Positions 9,461 through 18,859 of a stretch of DNA of 64,000 nt are shown piece after piece. The position numbers and the translations under genes were made by a program. Location: contig OZ243941.1 of assembly GCA_965214205.1 (NCBI GenBank), positions 1,426,001 to 1,490,000 on the forward strand, given 5' to 3'. Positions within the stretch are counted from its first letter, which is position 1. The number at the start of each line of letters is the position of its first letter. The notes below the pieces were generated by a model, which saw nothing but the letters and a program-made list of their open reading frames with translations, was not told the DNA's origin and made no database searches. The stretch comes from G963663315 sp965214205 (GTDB lineage: Bacteria; Pseudomonadota; Gammaproteobacteria; Arenicellales; Poriferihabitantaceae).

Positions 9461-11128
9461 CTATTTTTGAAGTTTCGCCCAGGTATCGCGCAGGGTGACG
9501 ATTCGATTGTAAACCGGCCGCATCGCGCTGTGTTCCTGGTCGGGATGGAAATATCCCAGTCTTTCGAACTGATAGCGGACATCGCCGTCTGCTTCGGCCA
9601 GCATCGGTTCCAGCTTGCACCCGGTCAGAACCCGGACCGAATCGGGATTGAGCGTTGCCGTGAAATCCCCGGATTTATCGGCCAGAGGGTTGGCCACCGC
9701 AAACAACCGGTCATATAGCCGCACCTCGCCGTCCACGCAGTGACTGGCGGATACCCAGTGAATAATGCCTTTCACCTTTCCGCTTTCGGGCTGTCTGCCG
9801 TGACGGGTATCCGGGTCGTATTCGCAGATCAGCCGCGTGACCTCCCCGGTCTCGTCCCGTATCACCTCCTTGCACTGAATCACGAATCCGTACCGAAGGC
9901 GCACTTTCCGGTCCGGTCCGAGTCGGAAAAACTTTTTCGGGGGGTCTTCCATGAAATCATCTCTTTCGATAAATATCTCCCGCGACAGCCCGATCTTCCT
10001 CTTGCCCATATCCGCATTGCCCGGATGGTTGGGCGCCTCGATTTCTTCGGTTTGTCCGGCTGGATAATTTTCGATAATGACCTTGAGCGGATTCAATACG
10101 GCCATTGCTCGCGGAGCTACCGGGTCGAGGTTTTCACGAATGCTGTTTTCCAGAACATCCATCCCGATCATGTGGTCGCGCCGGGTAATACCGACCGCGG
10201 CGATGAAATTATGGATGGCCTGTGGCGTGTAGCCGCGGCGACGAAGTCCAGACAGCGTAGGCATGCGCGGATCATCCCAGCCATTGACATGGTTATCCTC
10301 GACCAGTCGAGTCAGCATACGCTTGCTCATTACCGTGTAGTCCAGATTCATGCGCGAGAACTCGATTTGTCTGGGACGGCTGGATACGGACAGATTATCC
10401 AGGAACCAATCATACAGGGCCCGGTGATCTTCGAACTCCAGTGTGCACAGAGAGTGGGTGACCCCTTCGATCGCGTCTCCTTGCCCATGGGCGAAATCAT
10501 ACAATGGATAAATGCACCATTTGTCTCCGGTGCGTTGATGGGCATGGCGCAAAATCCGGTAGATCACCGGATCGCGCAAATTCATATTGGGCGAAGACAT
10601 ATCTATTTTCGCGCGCAGGACGTGCTCGCCTTGTGTGAACTCACCGAGCCGCATGCGCTCGAACAAATCCCGGTTTTCCTGCACCGTGCGATTGCGAAAC
10701 GGGCTGTTTCTGCCCACTTCACTGAGCGTCCCCCGGTACTGTTTGATCTGTTCCGCGTTCAGGCTGTCCACATAAGCCAGACCCTTCTCGATCAATTCAA
10801 TCGCGAATCGGTAAAGCTGGTCAAAATAATCAGAGGCGTGGGTGATTTCGCTCCACTTGAATCCCAGCCAGCGCACATCCTCTTCAATCGCCCGGGCAAA
10901 CTCCCGATCCTCTTTGGCCGGATTGGTGTCGTCGAATCGCAGAGTACAGCGGCCATTGTAATCCCGGGCAATACCGAAGTTGAGCCAGATCGACTTCGCA
11001 TGTCCGATATGCAGATAGCCGTTCGGTTCCGGTGGAAAACGTGTGACGATTTCCTTATGTCTGCCGCTGTTCAGATCCGCCTCAATTTCCTGGCGTATGA
11101 AGTTGACTGTCTTGGCGGGTTCGGACAT
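9461..11128 (-). CDS. glnS: Glutaminyl-tRNA synthetase
   Basis: Charges tRNA-Gln with glutamine in the cytoplasm. The 555-aa length is that of the bacterial class I enzyme. The PPEPNGYLHIGHAKS motif near residue 32 carries the HIGH signature and VMSKRML in the middle is the KMSKS-type loop. The C-terminal beta-barrel anticodon-binding region is present through the end. Start ATG 11128 fits the family. A direct charging enzyme implies that this organism need not use Gln transamidation for tRNA-Gln. Confidence 0.97.
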   Translation of the reverse strand: MSEPAKTVNFIRQEIEADLNSGRHKEIVTRFPPEPNGYLHIGHAKSIWLNFGIARDYNGRCTLRFDDTNPAKEDREFARAIEEDVRWLGFKWSEITHASDYFDQLYRFAIELIEKGLAYVDSLNAEQIKQYRGTLSEVGRNSPFRNRTVQENRDLFERMRLGEFTQGEHVLRAKIDMSSPNMNLRDPVIYRILRHAHQRTGDKWCIYPLYDFAHGQGDAIEGVTHSLCTLEFEDHRALYDWFLDNLSVSSRPRQIEFSRMNLDYTVMSKRMLTRLVEDNHVNGWDDPRMPTLSGLRRRGYTPQAIHNFIAAVGITRRDHMIGMDVLENSIRENLDPVAPRAMAVLNPLKVIIENYPAGQTEEIEAPNHPGNADMGKRKIGLSREIFIERDDFMEDPPKKFFRLGPDRKVRLRYGFVIQCKEVIRDETGEVTRLICEYDPDTRHGRQPESGKVKGIIHWVSASHCVDGEVRLYDRLFAVANPLADKSGDFTATLNPDSVRVLTGCKLEPMLAEADGDVRYQFERLGYFHPDQEHSAMRPVYNRIVTLRDTWAKLQK

Positions 11129-11275
11129 GTCGGCGGTGGATGGGTGGAGTCAGAAGGATGGATTGTGCCAGCGGTTGTGGAGTATAGGGGAATCGGATCA
11201 ATCTTTCCATGCCAACTGAGGTATAGTGGAGGTCAGCAGCCTTGCGGCGTGTGGCGCGGCGCGTTACAATTCGGC

Positions 11276-11548
11276 ATGAAGATCAGGCACAAGGGATTGC
11301 GGGCGCTGCACGAGCGGGATAATCCTGCTCGGGTGCCTGCCAATCTGGTGCCACGGCTGAAGCGTATCCTGTTCCGATTGCAAGATGCAACGCATCCGCG
11401 AAGCGCCGACGCGCCGGGCTTCCGGTTGCACCCCCTGAAGGGCGACCGTGCGGGCCAGTGGAGCGTTAGCGTCTCCGGCAACTGGCGCGTGGTATTTCGC
11501 TTTGAGGACGGCGAGGCCGTGGACGTGGACCTGATTGACTATCACTGA
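11276..11548 (+). CDS. higB: HigB/RelE-type mRNA interferase toxin
   Basis: A 90-aa protein with the RelE/HigB fold. Diagnostic parts are RLKRILFRLQDA, FRLHPLKGDRAGQWSVSVSGNWRVVFRFEDGEA and the ending VDLIDYH, as in HigB-like ribosome-dependent endoribonucleases. The adjacent antitoxin gene starts 19 nt later, the toxin-first order typical of higBA. A TATAGT at 11222-11227 could be a -10 element, but the matching -35 is poor. The long open frame extending upstream in this phase is only the shadow of glnS. Confidence 0.87.
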   Translation: MKIRHKGLRALHERDNPARVPANLVPRLKRILFRLQDATHPRSADAPGFRLHPLKGDRAGQWSVSVSGNWRVVFRFEDGEAVDVDLIDYH

Positions 11549-11567
11549 CCGAAGGGGAGTGCTGACC

Positions 11568-11882
11568 ATGAACGATATTGCAAGCGAGCGCGTCGGGCCG
11601 ATGCGAAATCCGCCGCACCTGGGCGAACTGATCCGCGAGAGTATGGACGATGTGGGCTGGAGCGTGACCGAAACGGCGATGCGTCTCGGCTGCGAGCGCG
11701 GCACGTTGTCGCGCCTGCTGAACGGCAAGGCGGGCGTATCGGCGACTATGGCGCTGGCGTTGGAGGACATCGGCTGGGGCGCCGCCGAGCACTGGATGCG
11801 GATGCAGGCAAGTTACGAGCTCGCGCAGGCGCGGCGCGGACGGACGGCTTCGGATCGGCGCATGCGGGCGCTACACGCATGA
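11568..11882 (+). CDS. higA: HigA-type antitoxin, XRE family
   Basis: A 104-aa DNA-binding antitoxin. PPHLGELIRESMDD, the helix-turn-helix VTETAMRLGCERGTLSRLLNG and the tail WMRMQASYELAQAR are the standard HigA/VapI pattern. ATG 11568 is chosen because GAAGGGGAG at 11551-11559 is an excellent ribosome site 8 nt away. It should neutralise the upstream toxin and, with it, repress their shared promoter. Confidence 0.9.
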   Translation: MNDIASERVGPMRNPPHLGELIRESMDDVGWSVTETAMRLGCERGTLSRLLNGKAGVSATMALALEDIGWGAAEHWMRMQASYELAQARRGRTASDRRMRALHA

Positions 11883-11906
11883 TCGAGGCTCGCGCCGTTG
11901 CGCTGG

Positions 11907-11936
11907 TTGCGGGAGGGTCTTGTACCCTCCCCTACG
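11907..11936. repeat. GGGAGGGT/ACCCTCCC palindrome, copy 2
   Basis: Same arms as the element at 5412-5443 and the same right flank CCTACG, but the 5-nt loop is CTTGT, the reverse complement of the loop in copy 1. It lies 25 nt after higA. A degenerate fragment of the left flank (CGGCGGTAGCGGG) is also present near 37313-37326. Confidence 0.8.
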
Positions 11937-11977
11937 ATAACGGGTTGGGTCGTGTGATGACGGGCAGGGAGACACAG

Positions 11978-12010
11978 CCGCCATTCCCGTTTCCACGGGA
12001 ATGACGGCTG
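11978..12010. repeat. dRS3-like palindrome
   Basis: Inverted repeat GCCATTCCCGT / ACGGGAATGACGGC around TTCC in the gap between higA and the antiporter gene. It is the most symmetrical copy of the family seen at 357 and 5473. Apart from the two palindromes the gap 11883-12114 shows nothing else. Confidence 0.75.
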
Positions 12011-12114
12011 ACGCCACCTCTACAGAATTGCATCGGCAGGGCGGTACAAAAACAGGTAGAATCCAGAGGTTCGGTTACGATTCTTGAAATTACTGGAAAT
12101 TACCGCCTGATGAA

Positions 12115-13680
12115 ATGAATGCCATCCTGCTGCTCATCGCTTTCCTTGCCGGAATGGTTTTTCGCCGCCTCGGGTATCCACCATTACTCGGATTTCTGCT
12201 GGCGGGGTTCGTGGCAAACGAGCTCGGAGTAGGGGATGTCGAAACTATCCGTCCACTCGCTGACCTCGGCATCACTCTACTTCTCTTTACCATCGGGCTC
12301 AAGCTGAACCTGCGGGAACTGGCACAGATACAGGTCTGGGGAACGGCTTCAGCGCATACTCTGATTGCCGTAATCCTGACTGTGCCTGTAATACTTCTCG
12401 CGGGATACCTGTTTCCAGTGATGCAGGTGGAAAACCTGTCTTCGGCCTGGATTCTGGCCTTCGCCCTTTCGTTCTCAAGTACCGTTTTTGCAATCAAGAT
12501 CATTGAGGAGCGTGGTGAAAGCGCCGCCCTGCATGCGGATATAGCCATTGGCATCTTGATCATCCAGGATATTTTTGCCGTTTGTTTCCTGGTCTTGACT
12601 GCGGACAAGGCGCCTGGTCTCTGGGCGCTGGGACTTCTGGTATTGCCCTTCCTGCGACCCGTGATGATCGCTTTGCTGAACCGCGCCGGGCATGGTGAAT
12701 TGTTGGTCTTGTTCGGGGTAGCCGCCGCCATTGCCGCTTATGAATTGTTCGAGCTGGTGGATCTCAAGGGCGGGCTGGGCGCATTGATTTTCGGGGTATT
12801 GCTTGGGCGGGCGGAAAAGGCGTCTGAACTCTACAAGAGCCTGGTTTCTCTCAAGGACCTGTTCCTGATCGGCTTTTTCCTGCAAATCGGATTCTTCGGG
12901 CTGCCTTCTCTGGAGATGGTGTTGGTGGCGCTGGCATTGTCCGCGCTGATTTTCCTGCGTCCACTGATCTATTACTTTCTGCTGGTCAGTTTCGGGTTGC
13001 GGGCGCGGACTGCCTTTGTCGCCGGATTCACTCTCTTCAATTACTCGGAGTTCGGGCTGATTGTGGGCGCCATTGCGGTCAGTACCGGGCTGTTGTCACC
13101 GGAATGGTTGACGACTCTGGCGCTGGTCATGGCCATGTCATTGTTTATCGCCACTCCCTTTAATACCAAAGTGCATCAACTGTATGGAAGATTTTCCGGA
13201 AGGCTGAACCGATTTGAGCGCAGGGAACGATTGGAACGGGAGAAAATGCCGAGTCTGGGTGATGCCGAGATTGTGGTGCTTGGTATGGGGCGTGTGGGTG
13301 TCGGCGCGTATGAAACGCTGCGTGAGCGGTACGGCGATGTCGTGATCGGAATTGAGGAGAATGCGGAAAGGGTAAAGCGCCTGACCGGGGCAGGTTATCG
13401 TTGTGTATCGGGGGATGCCAGTGACTCTGATTTCTGGCTGAACGCCGACCTGGCCAAGCGACGGATGTTATTGGTCAGCTTGTCCAGCCATCGGGAAAAC
13501 CTGTATGTGGTTGATATAGCGAAAAGGTCTGGTTACACGGGTGTGCTAGCCGTGATTTCCCGCTATCCCGACCACAAAGCCGAGCTGGAGAGTCTCGGCT
13601 GCGTTACCTTTAACCTCTATGCCGGCGCCGGACGAGGGTTCGCCGAACATGTCCTGCGTAAAATGGACGCCCTGCAATGA
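12115..13680 (+). CDS. CPA2-family cation/proton antiporter with TrkA-N domain
   Basis: Inner-membrane antiporter of 521 aa, probably exchanging K+ or Na+ for protons. Residues 1-350 form about 11 hydrophobic segments with the Na_H_exchanger hallmarks (FLLAGFVANELG, LLLFTIGLKL, ALSFSSTVFAI, IGILIIQDIFAV). The C-terminal part has a Rossmann nucleotide-binding TrkA-N domain (VVLGMGRVGVGAYETL), as in KefB/KefC and YbaL, which gates transport by NAD(H) or ligand. It lacks the long C-terminal tail of KefC, so KefB/YbaL-like is the closest description. It stands alone, convergent with dapE. Confidence 0.85.
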   Translation: MNAILLLIAFLAGMVFRRLGYPPLLGFLLAGFVANELGVGDVETIRPLADLGITLLLFTIGLKLNLRELAQIQVWGTASAHTLIAVILTVPVILLAGYLFPVMQVENLSSAWILAFALSFSSTVFAIKIIEERGESAALHADIAIGILIIQDIFAVCFLVLTADKAPGLWALGLLVLPFLRPVMIALLNRAGHGELLVLFGVAAAIAAYELFELVDLKGGLGALIFGVLLGRAEKASELYKSLVSLKDLFLIGFFLQIGFFGLPSLEMVLVALALSALIFLRPLIYYFLLVSFGLRARTAFVAGFTLFNYSEFGLIVGAIAVSTGLLSPEWLTTLALVMAMSLFIATPFNTKVHQLYGRFSGRLNRFERRERLEREKMPSLGDAEIVVLGMGRVGVGAYETLRERYGDVVIGIEENAERVKRLTGAGYRCVSGDASDSDFWLNADLAKRRMLLVSLSSHRENLYVVDIAKRSGYTGVLAVISRYPDHKAELESLGCVTFNLYAGAGRGFAEHVLRKMDALQ

Positions 13681-13711
13681 CGGTTGGCGCCGACCACGAT
13701 AACGTTATGAG

Positions 13712-14881
13712 TCATGTGTTCATTACATCGCGTTCCGGGCGTTCCAATAACAATCTTTTCAGGATATTTTCATAACACGCGGAAAGCAGGTCCAGGTCAG
13801 CTACGGATACCTGTTCGTCTATTTGATGAATGGTCGCGTTGAGTGGACCGAATTCCACGACCTGGGCCCCGGTGGGCGCGATAAACCGTCCGTCCGAAGT
13901 GCCGCCGGTGGCTGATAGTTCCGGAGTCCTGCCGGTGATCTCGCAAATACCGGCGGAAACGGCCTCCACCAGAGCGCCCGGCTGGGTCTGGTAAGGCAGG
14001 CCGAGGCCGGGGTTCTCCCATTCGATGTCGAATTCAAGCCCGCGCGCTTCGATAATGGCGGTGGTTTCACGCATCAGTTGGTCCGCGTCTGTCTGCGTCG
14101 AATAGCGGAAATTGAAATTAACCTCGATTTCGCCGGGAATCACATTGGACGCCCCGGTTCCCGCCTGGATATTGGAAATCTGCAAACAGGTGGGCGGAAA
14201 AATTGCATTGCCCGCGTCCCATTGCCGAACGGTCAGATCCGACAACGCTGGCAATGCGATATGAATCGGATTGTTGGCCAGATGCGGATAAGCGACATGC
14301 CCCTGGGTACCCTTGATGGTCAGTTTCCCGTTCAGGGAGCCGCGCCGGCCGATCTTCACCATGTCGCCCAGGACCGAGGTACTGGTCGGTTCGCCAACAA
14401 TACACAGGTCGATATTGACCCCGCGATTGCCCAGCTCCTGCATGACGGCCCGCGTCCCCCAGCGCGCCGGGCCTTCCTCGTCGCCGGTAATCAGCAGCCC
14501 GATGGCGCCCTGATGCCGGGGATATTTTTCCACGAACCGCTCGCAGGCGGTGACAAAGGCGGCGACACTGCCCTTCATATCGGCGGCGCCGCGGCCATGC
14601 AGCATGCCGTCCCGGACCTCCCCGGCGAAAGGGGGAATCCGCCATTGCTGCAATGGCCCGGTTGGCACCACATCGGTATGACCGGCAAAGACCAGCAACG
14701 GTTTCGCGCCGCCGCGTGTCGCCCACAAATTGGACACGTCTTCAAAGTTCATCGGTTCGCATTGGAAACCGATTGCGGACAGCCTTTCAGCGAGTAATGG
14801 TTGACAGCCCGCGTCCAGTGGCGTGACCGAGGCTTTTGTGATTAAAGCGCGGGCGAGCTCGATGGTTTCGGAATGCGGCAT
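13712..14881 (-). CDS. dapE: Succinyl-diaminopimelate desuccinylase
   Basis: Hydrolyses N-succinyl-LL-diaminopimelate in lysine and peptidoglycan precursor synthesis. The 389-aa M20 metallopeptidase has the first zinc motif LLVFAGHTDVVPTG, the second GRGAADMKGSV, the catalytic ITGDEEGPA segment, and VGEPTS and the C-terminal GGTSDGRF that identify DapE. It is divergent from the amino acid transporter operon, separated by an AT-rich 59 nt that must hold both promoters. Confidence 0.95.
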   Translation of the reverse strand: MPHSETIELARALITKASVTPLDAGCQPLLAERLSAIGFQCEPMNFEDVSNLWATRGGAKPLLVFAGHTDVVPTGPLQQWRIPPFAGEVRDGMLHGRGAADMKGSVAAFVTACERFVEKYPRHQGAIGLLITGDEEGPARWGTRAVMQELGNRGVNIDLCIVGEPTSTSVLGDMVKIGRRGSLNGKLTIKGTQGHVAYPHLANNPIHIALPALSDLTVRQWDAGNAIFPPTCLQISNIQAGTGASNVIPGEIEVNFNFRYSTQTDADQLMRETTAIIEARGLEFDIEWENPGLGLPYQTQPGALVEAVSAGICEITGRTPELSATGGTSDGRFIAPTGAQVVEFGPLNATIHQIDEQVSVADLDLLSACYENILKRLLLERPERDVMNT

Positions 14882-14940
14882 TGTTGCAATATATATAATA
14901 AAGTTTTATGGTACGTTATTGTAACGATAAATCGAAGCCA

Positions 14941-15717
14941 ATGAATGACAATGCCGTCGCTTTGGAAATCAGGGATCTGCACAAACAGTTCGGTGATCTG
15001 AAAGTACTCAAGGGCATCTCGCTGGAGGCGAGGCAGCATGATGTGGTTTCCATCCTGGGCAGCAGCGGGTCCGGCAAGAGTACGTTACTGCGATGTGTGA
15101 ATCTGCTGGAAACGCCCACCTCCGGAGATGTGCTGGTTCGGGGGGAGCTGATAAAAATGAAATCCCGCAAGAACGGCGGGCCGGTTCCACAGAACATTCG
15201 CCAGGTGGAGCGCATCCGTTCAAAACTCGGCATGGTATTCCAGCAGTTCAATTTATGGTCGCACATGACGGTATTGCAAAATGTCGTTGAAGCGCCCTTG
15301 TCGGTATTGAAGCTGTCCAGGGCGGAGGCTGTCGAAAAAGCCGAAATGACATTGCGGCAGGTCGGTATGCTGGAGAAAAAAAATGACTACCCGGCGCACT
15401 TGTCAGGCGGACAGCAACAGCGAGCCGCGATTGCCCGGGCGCTGGCTATGGAACCCGAACTGATGTTGTTTGATGAACCGACTTCGGCATTGGACCCTGA
15501 ATTGGTCGGAGAGGTGCTCAAGGTGATCCGCAGTCTGGCGGAAGAAGGCAGAACCATGCTGGTGGTGACACACGAGATGACATTCGCCCGCGAAGTGTCA
15601 GACCGGGTCCTGTTCCTGCATCAGGGAATGACGGAAGAAGACGGCAAACCCGAGGAAGTGTTCGGCAACCCCAAATCAGAACGCTTCCGGCAGTTTTTGG
15701 CGGGCAACCTGAAATAG
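14941..15717 (+). CDS. Polar/basic amino acid ABC importer ATPase (HisP-like)
   Basis: Cytoplasmic ATPase of a type I importer. Walker A GSSGSGKST, Q-loop FQQFNLWSHMT, signature LSGGQQQRAAIARAL, Walker B LMLFDEPTSALD and the switch histidine VVTHEM are all intact. The insertion after the Walker A region and FNLWSHMT resemble HisP/ArgP-type ATPases for histidine, arginine, lysine or ornithine. ATG 14941 is preferred over ATG 14908, though neither has a strong ribosome site. It is the first gene of a four-gene transporter operon. Confidence 0.9.
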   Translation: MNDNAVALEIRDLHKQFGDLKVLKGISLEARQHDVVSILGSSGSGKSTLLRCVNLLETPTSGDVLVRGELIKMKSRKNGGPVPQNIRQVERIRSKLGMVFQQFNLWSHMTVLQNVVEAPLSVLKLSRAEAVEKAEMTLRQVGMLEKKNDYPAHLSGGQQQRAAIARALAMEPELMLFDEPTSALDPELVGEVLKVIRSLAEEGRTMLVVTHEMTFAREVSDRVLFLHQGMTEEDGKPEEVFGNPKSERFRQFLAGNLK

Positions 15718-15772
15718 AAAGCGATTTGAATTTACCTCAACCCCAACAACCCCGTTTATTATGGAGAATATT

Positions 15773-16546
15773 ATGAAAAGATTGTTTGCATCTCTGGTTT
15801 CACTATTCATGCTGGCCGCTGTTTCAGTGTGCGGCGCGGCTGACTGGAAACAGATTCGAATCGGTGTCGAAGGCGCTTATCCGCCATTCAGTTCGATTAC
15901 CGAAGACGGCGACCTGGTCGGTTTTGATATCGACATTGCAAACGCGCTATGCGAAGAACTCGGCGCCGAATGCACCCTGGTGGCCCAGGACTGGGACGGC
16001 ATTATTCCCGCGCTTCTGGCCAATAAATATGACGCCATTATCGCTTCCATGTCGATTACCGAGGAGCGCAAGAAAAAGGTGGCGTTCACCGGCAAATATT
16101 ATAATTCCCCCGCCAAATTTGTTCGTAAAAAGGGTTCTGGCATTGAAATCACCAAGGAGGGAATGGCCGGAAAAACGGTTGGGGTACAACGCGCCACCAC
16201 CCACGACAATTTCATCACTGGCGAATTTGGCGAGACGGTGACGATCAACCGATATGGAACCCAGGATGAGGCTTACCTCGATGCCGTCGCCGGACGGATT
16301 GATCTGCTGCTGGCGGATTCCATCGCCATATCCGACGGATTCCTCTCCACTGAGGAAGGCGCGGATTTCGAGTTTGTGGGTCCCGGCTATTCCGATCCAG
16401 CCTATTTTGGCGAAGGGGCGGGCATTGCAACCCGCAAGGAAGATGCTGACCTGGTTGAAATGTTCAATAAAGCCATCCAGGCGATTCGCGATAACGGCGT
16501 TTACAAGGCTATCAACGACCAGTATTTCGACGTTGACATCTATTGA
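15773..16546 (+). CDS. Periplasmic amino acid-binding protein (HisJ/ArgT-like)
   Basis: A 257-aa solute-binding protein of the SBP_bac_3 family. The N-terminus has a Sec signal peptide ending near CGAADW. The binding fold shows VGVEGAYPPFSSI, GFDIDIANALC, DGIIPALLANKYDAIIASMSIT and LLLADSIA, close to lysine/arginine/ornithine- and histidine-binding proteins. The start is ATG 15773, because GGAG at 15763-15766 spaces 6 nt from it; an ATG at 15761 would overlap that site. Confidence 0.9.
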   Translation: MKRLFASLVSLFMLAAVSVCGAADWKQIRIGVEGAYPPFSSITEDGDLVGFDIDIANALCEELGAECTLVAQDWDGIIPALLANKYDAIIASMSITEERKKKVAFTGKYYNSPAKFVRKKGSGIEITKEGMAGKTVGVQRATTHDNFITGEFGETVTINRYGTQDEAYLDAVAGRIDLLLADSIAISDGFLSTEEGADFEFVGPGYSDPAYFGEGAGIATRKEDADLVEMFNKAIQAIRDNGVYKAINDQYFDVDIY

Positions 16547-16597
16547 TGCCTCGTTTGCCTCGTTGCCCGAAGCATTGAAGCTTACGCGGGAATCGAA

Positions 16598-17284
16598 TTG
16601 TCCCAGGTCATAGACTACCTGCCGTTCATCCTCAAGGGGATGGTATTGACGGTTGAGGTGGCCTTGCTGTCGTTGCTGATAGCGGTTCTGCTGGGCATTG
16701 CGGCCGCCGCCGCCCGACTGTCGAAGTCAGTCGTTTCCAGGACCGTTTCCGGGGTGTACACGACCATTATTCGTGGAATACCGGATCTGGTCCTGCTCAC
16801 GCTGATTTTTTTCGGCGGGCAGATCATGGTCAATAATCTCGGCAAGGCGATGGGTTGGGGTTATATTGATATTTCCCCATTCATAGCGGGTGTCCTGACC
16901 CTCGGGTTTATTTTCGGCGCTTACATGGGGGAGACCTTTCGGGGCGCCATACTGGCGGTGTCGAAAGGGGAAATCGAAGCGGGTTACGCTTATGGCATGC
17001 GGCCGCTTCAGGTGTTCGTCCGCATTACATTACCCGCGATGGTTCGCCACGCGCTCCCCGGTTTCGGCAACAACTGGCTGGTGCTGGTTAAATCCACCGC
17101 CCTGGTCTCGGTCATCGGTTTGCAGGACATGGTGTTCAACGCCGGCGCCGCGGGCGGGTCCACCAGACAGCCGTTTTCGTTTTATCTTCTGGTCGCATTC
17201 CTGTTCCTGGTTATTACCGCAGTGTCGAATTCCGGTCTGAAATGGCTGGATCGCCGATACAGCGCCGGTGTCCGACAGGGGTAG
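16598..17284 (+). CDS. Amino acid ABC importer permease (HisQ-like)
   Basis: Inner-membrane permease of 228 aa with about five membrane helices. YTTIIRGIPDLVLLTLIFFGGQ, FIFGAYMGETFRGAI and the EAA loop EIEAGYAYGMRPLQVFVRITLP match HisQ closely. It uses a TTG start at 16598 with a GGGA about 9 nt upstream; no ATG is available before the first membrane helix. It pairs with the next gene to form the channel. Confidence 0.9.
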   Translation: MSQVIDYLPFILKGMVLTVEVALLSLLIAVLLGIAAAAARLSKSVVSRTVSGVYTTIIRGIPDLVLLTLIFFGGQIMVNNLGKAMGWGYIDISPFIAGVLTLGFIFGAYMGETFRGAILAVSKGEIEAGYAYGMRPLQVFVRITLPAMVRHALPGFGNNWLVLVKSTALVSVIGLQDMVFNAGAAGGSTRQPFSFYLLVAFLFLVITAVSNSGLKWLDRRYSAGVRQG

Positions 17285-17286
17285 AT

Positions 17287-17979
17287 ATGGATTTCGAGGT
17301 CATATTTTCAAACCTGCCGCTCTATTTTAAAGGGTTGGGGCTGACTATTGAATTACTGGCGCTTTCGATTATCTTCGGACTGGCGCTGTCCATCCCGGTC
17401 GGGGTCGCCGCCGCCTCGAAGTCCGGATGGGTGAATTTCCTTCCCAGAGGATTCATTTATTTCATGCGCGGTACCCCCCTGATCGTACAGATGTTTCTGG
17501 TTTACAACGGCCTGGCGCAATTCGAAGTCGTGCGGGAAAGTTTTTTGTGGGTATTTTTCCGACAGGCTTACTGGTGCGCGTTATTCGCGTTCTCATTGAA
17601 TACCGCTGGATATACCGCGGAGATCCTGCGCGGCGCCATCCGGCAGACCCCCGCGGGAGAAGTCGAGGCGGCGAAGGCCTGTGGCATGAGCTCCTTCACC
17701 TTGCTCCGCCGCATCGTGTTGCCCAGCGCTTTTCGAAGGGGGTTGCCGGCCTACAGCAATGAGGTCATATTCATGCTGCACGGCACCGCTTTGGCCGGCG
17801 TGATTACACTCGTTGATTTGTTCGGCGCCGCGAAAATCGTGAACTCACGGCATTTTGTTCCATTCGAATCCTTTATAACCGCGGGAGTTTTCTATCTGTG
17901 CCTGACTTTTGTCATCGTTTTTGTATTCAAGTGGGCGGAAACCAGATGGCATGCCCATCTCAAGCCCAGGTCCGGTTAA
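17287..17979 (+). CDS. Amino acid ABC importer permease (HisM-like)
   Basis: Second permease subunit, 230 aa. YFMRGTPLIVQMFLVYNGLAQFE, LNTAGYTAEILRGAIRQTPAGEVEAA and YSNEVIFMLHGTALAGVITL are HisM-type signatures. It starts 2 nt after the stop of the HisQ-like gene, indicating translational coupling. The next gene (yafS-like) begins 38 nt later and belongs to a different functional group. Confidence 0.9.
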   Translation: MDFEVIFSNLPLYFKGLGLTIELLALSIIFGLALSIPVGVAAASKSGWVNFLPRGFIYFMRGTPLIVQMFLVYNGLAQFEVVRESFLWVFFRQAYWCALFAFSLNTAGYTAEILRGAIRQTPAGEVEAAKACGMSSFTLLRRIVLPSAFRRGLPAYSNEVIFMLHGTALAGVITLVDLFGAAKIVNSRHFVPFESFITAGVFYLCLTFVIVFVFKWAETRWHAHLKPRSG

Positions 17980-18017
17980 GCGGGATTTGAACGGTTCATT
18001 CCGGAGATTGACTGGCG

Positions 18018-18836
18018 ATGTCGGACTGGTTTAAAAACCCCCTGGGGCAATCCATCATTCAATCCGAGGTGGAGCAATGTGAGAAACTGATCCCGTCCGG
18101 ATACTATGCGCAGGGCCTGCAGGTCGGCATGCCCTGGGTCAATTATCTGTGCGGGCCCGAGGTGGCTTCCCGGTATATTGTCGATACCTCGAACCCGCCT
18201 TTTGAAAACCCGGAGACATCGAAGGCATCGGCGACGCCGGGCCCGCTCCCGGAAACCGAACAACCGATGTATGATTTGCAGGGTTGCCACCTTGTGGTGT
18301 CCACCAGCGCCGCGTTGCCTTTTTCAGAGAAATCCCAGGACATCATTGTCCTGCCGCACACCCTCGATTTTTGTACGGCTCCCCATGAAGTGCTTCGACA
18401 GGCCAACCAGATACTGGTCCCCGAAGGCTGCATCGTGATTGTCGGATTCAATCTGGTCAGTCTGTACGGAGCGCTCAACGCGCTCAATGGCCAGGGCGGC
18501 AAGCCGCCGTGGGATGGCCGGTTCTATCGGGTGGGGCGGGTTCAGGACTGGCTGGCGCTATTGGGGTTTGATCTCGCCGGAGCCGGCATGTCCCATTATC
18601 TGCCGCCCATCCAGTCGGAGACCTGGCGCGAGAAGCTGACGTTCATTGAAAGGGCGGGAAATCGCTGGTGGCCGAATCTGGGTGGCGTCTACGTGATCGT
18701 CGCCCGCAAACGCGAAATGGGAATCACTCCGTTGCCGAGTGTCGCTCACCCCTGGCGCAGACTGATTCCGGGTATGGTTCAACCGGCTTCCCGTGAAGCG
18801 GCGCGGGCGCCTCTGAAGATCGTATCCCGGAACTGA
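18018..18836 (+). CDS. YafS-like class I methyltransferase
   Basis: A 272-aa SAM-dependent methyltransferase of the Methyltransf_11 group. The usual GxGxG loop is poorly conserved here; the LPFSEKSQDIIVLPHTLDF and GCIVIVGFNLVSLYG segments and the C-terminal EKLTFIERAGNRWWPNLGGVYVIVARK match the family that sits before rnhA in many gammaproteobacteria (YafS in E. coli). Substrate unknown. Position before rnhA-dnaQ is the strongest evidence. Confidence 0.78.
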   Translation: MSDWFKNPLGQSIIQSEVEQCEKLIPSGYYAQGLQVGMPWVNYLCGPEVASRYIVDTSNPPFENPETSKASATPGPLPETEQPMYDLQGCHLVVSTSAALPFSEKSQDIIVLPHTLDFCTAPHEVLRQANQILVPEGCIVIVGFNLVSLYGALNALNGQGGKPPWDGRFYRVGRVQDWLALLGFDLAGAGMSHYLPPIQSETWREKLTFIERAGNRWWPNLGGVYVIVARKREMGITPLPSVAHPWRRLIPGMVQPASREAARAPLKIVSRN

Positions 18837-18859
18837 ACCGGCATTCCTGATCACTGCAA

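Noticed and set aside
9740..11275. Long plus-strand frame opposite glnS
   Set aside because: This is an antisense shadow of glnS; only its 3' end from ATG 11276 is a real gene (higB).
11883..12114. Possible small RNA or gene between higA and the antiporter
   Set aside because: Only two dispersed palindromes are visible; no promoter-terminator pair or coding frame supports a gene.
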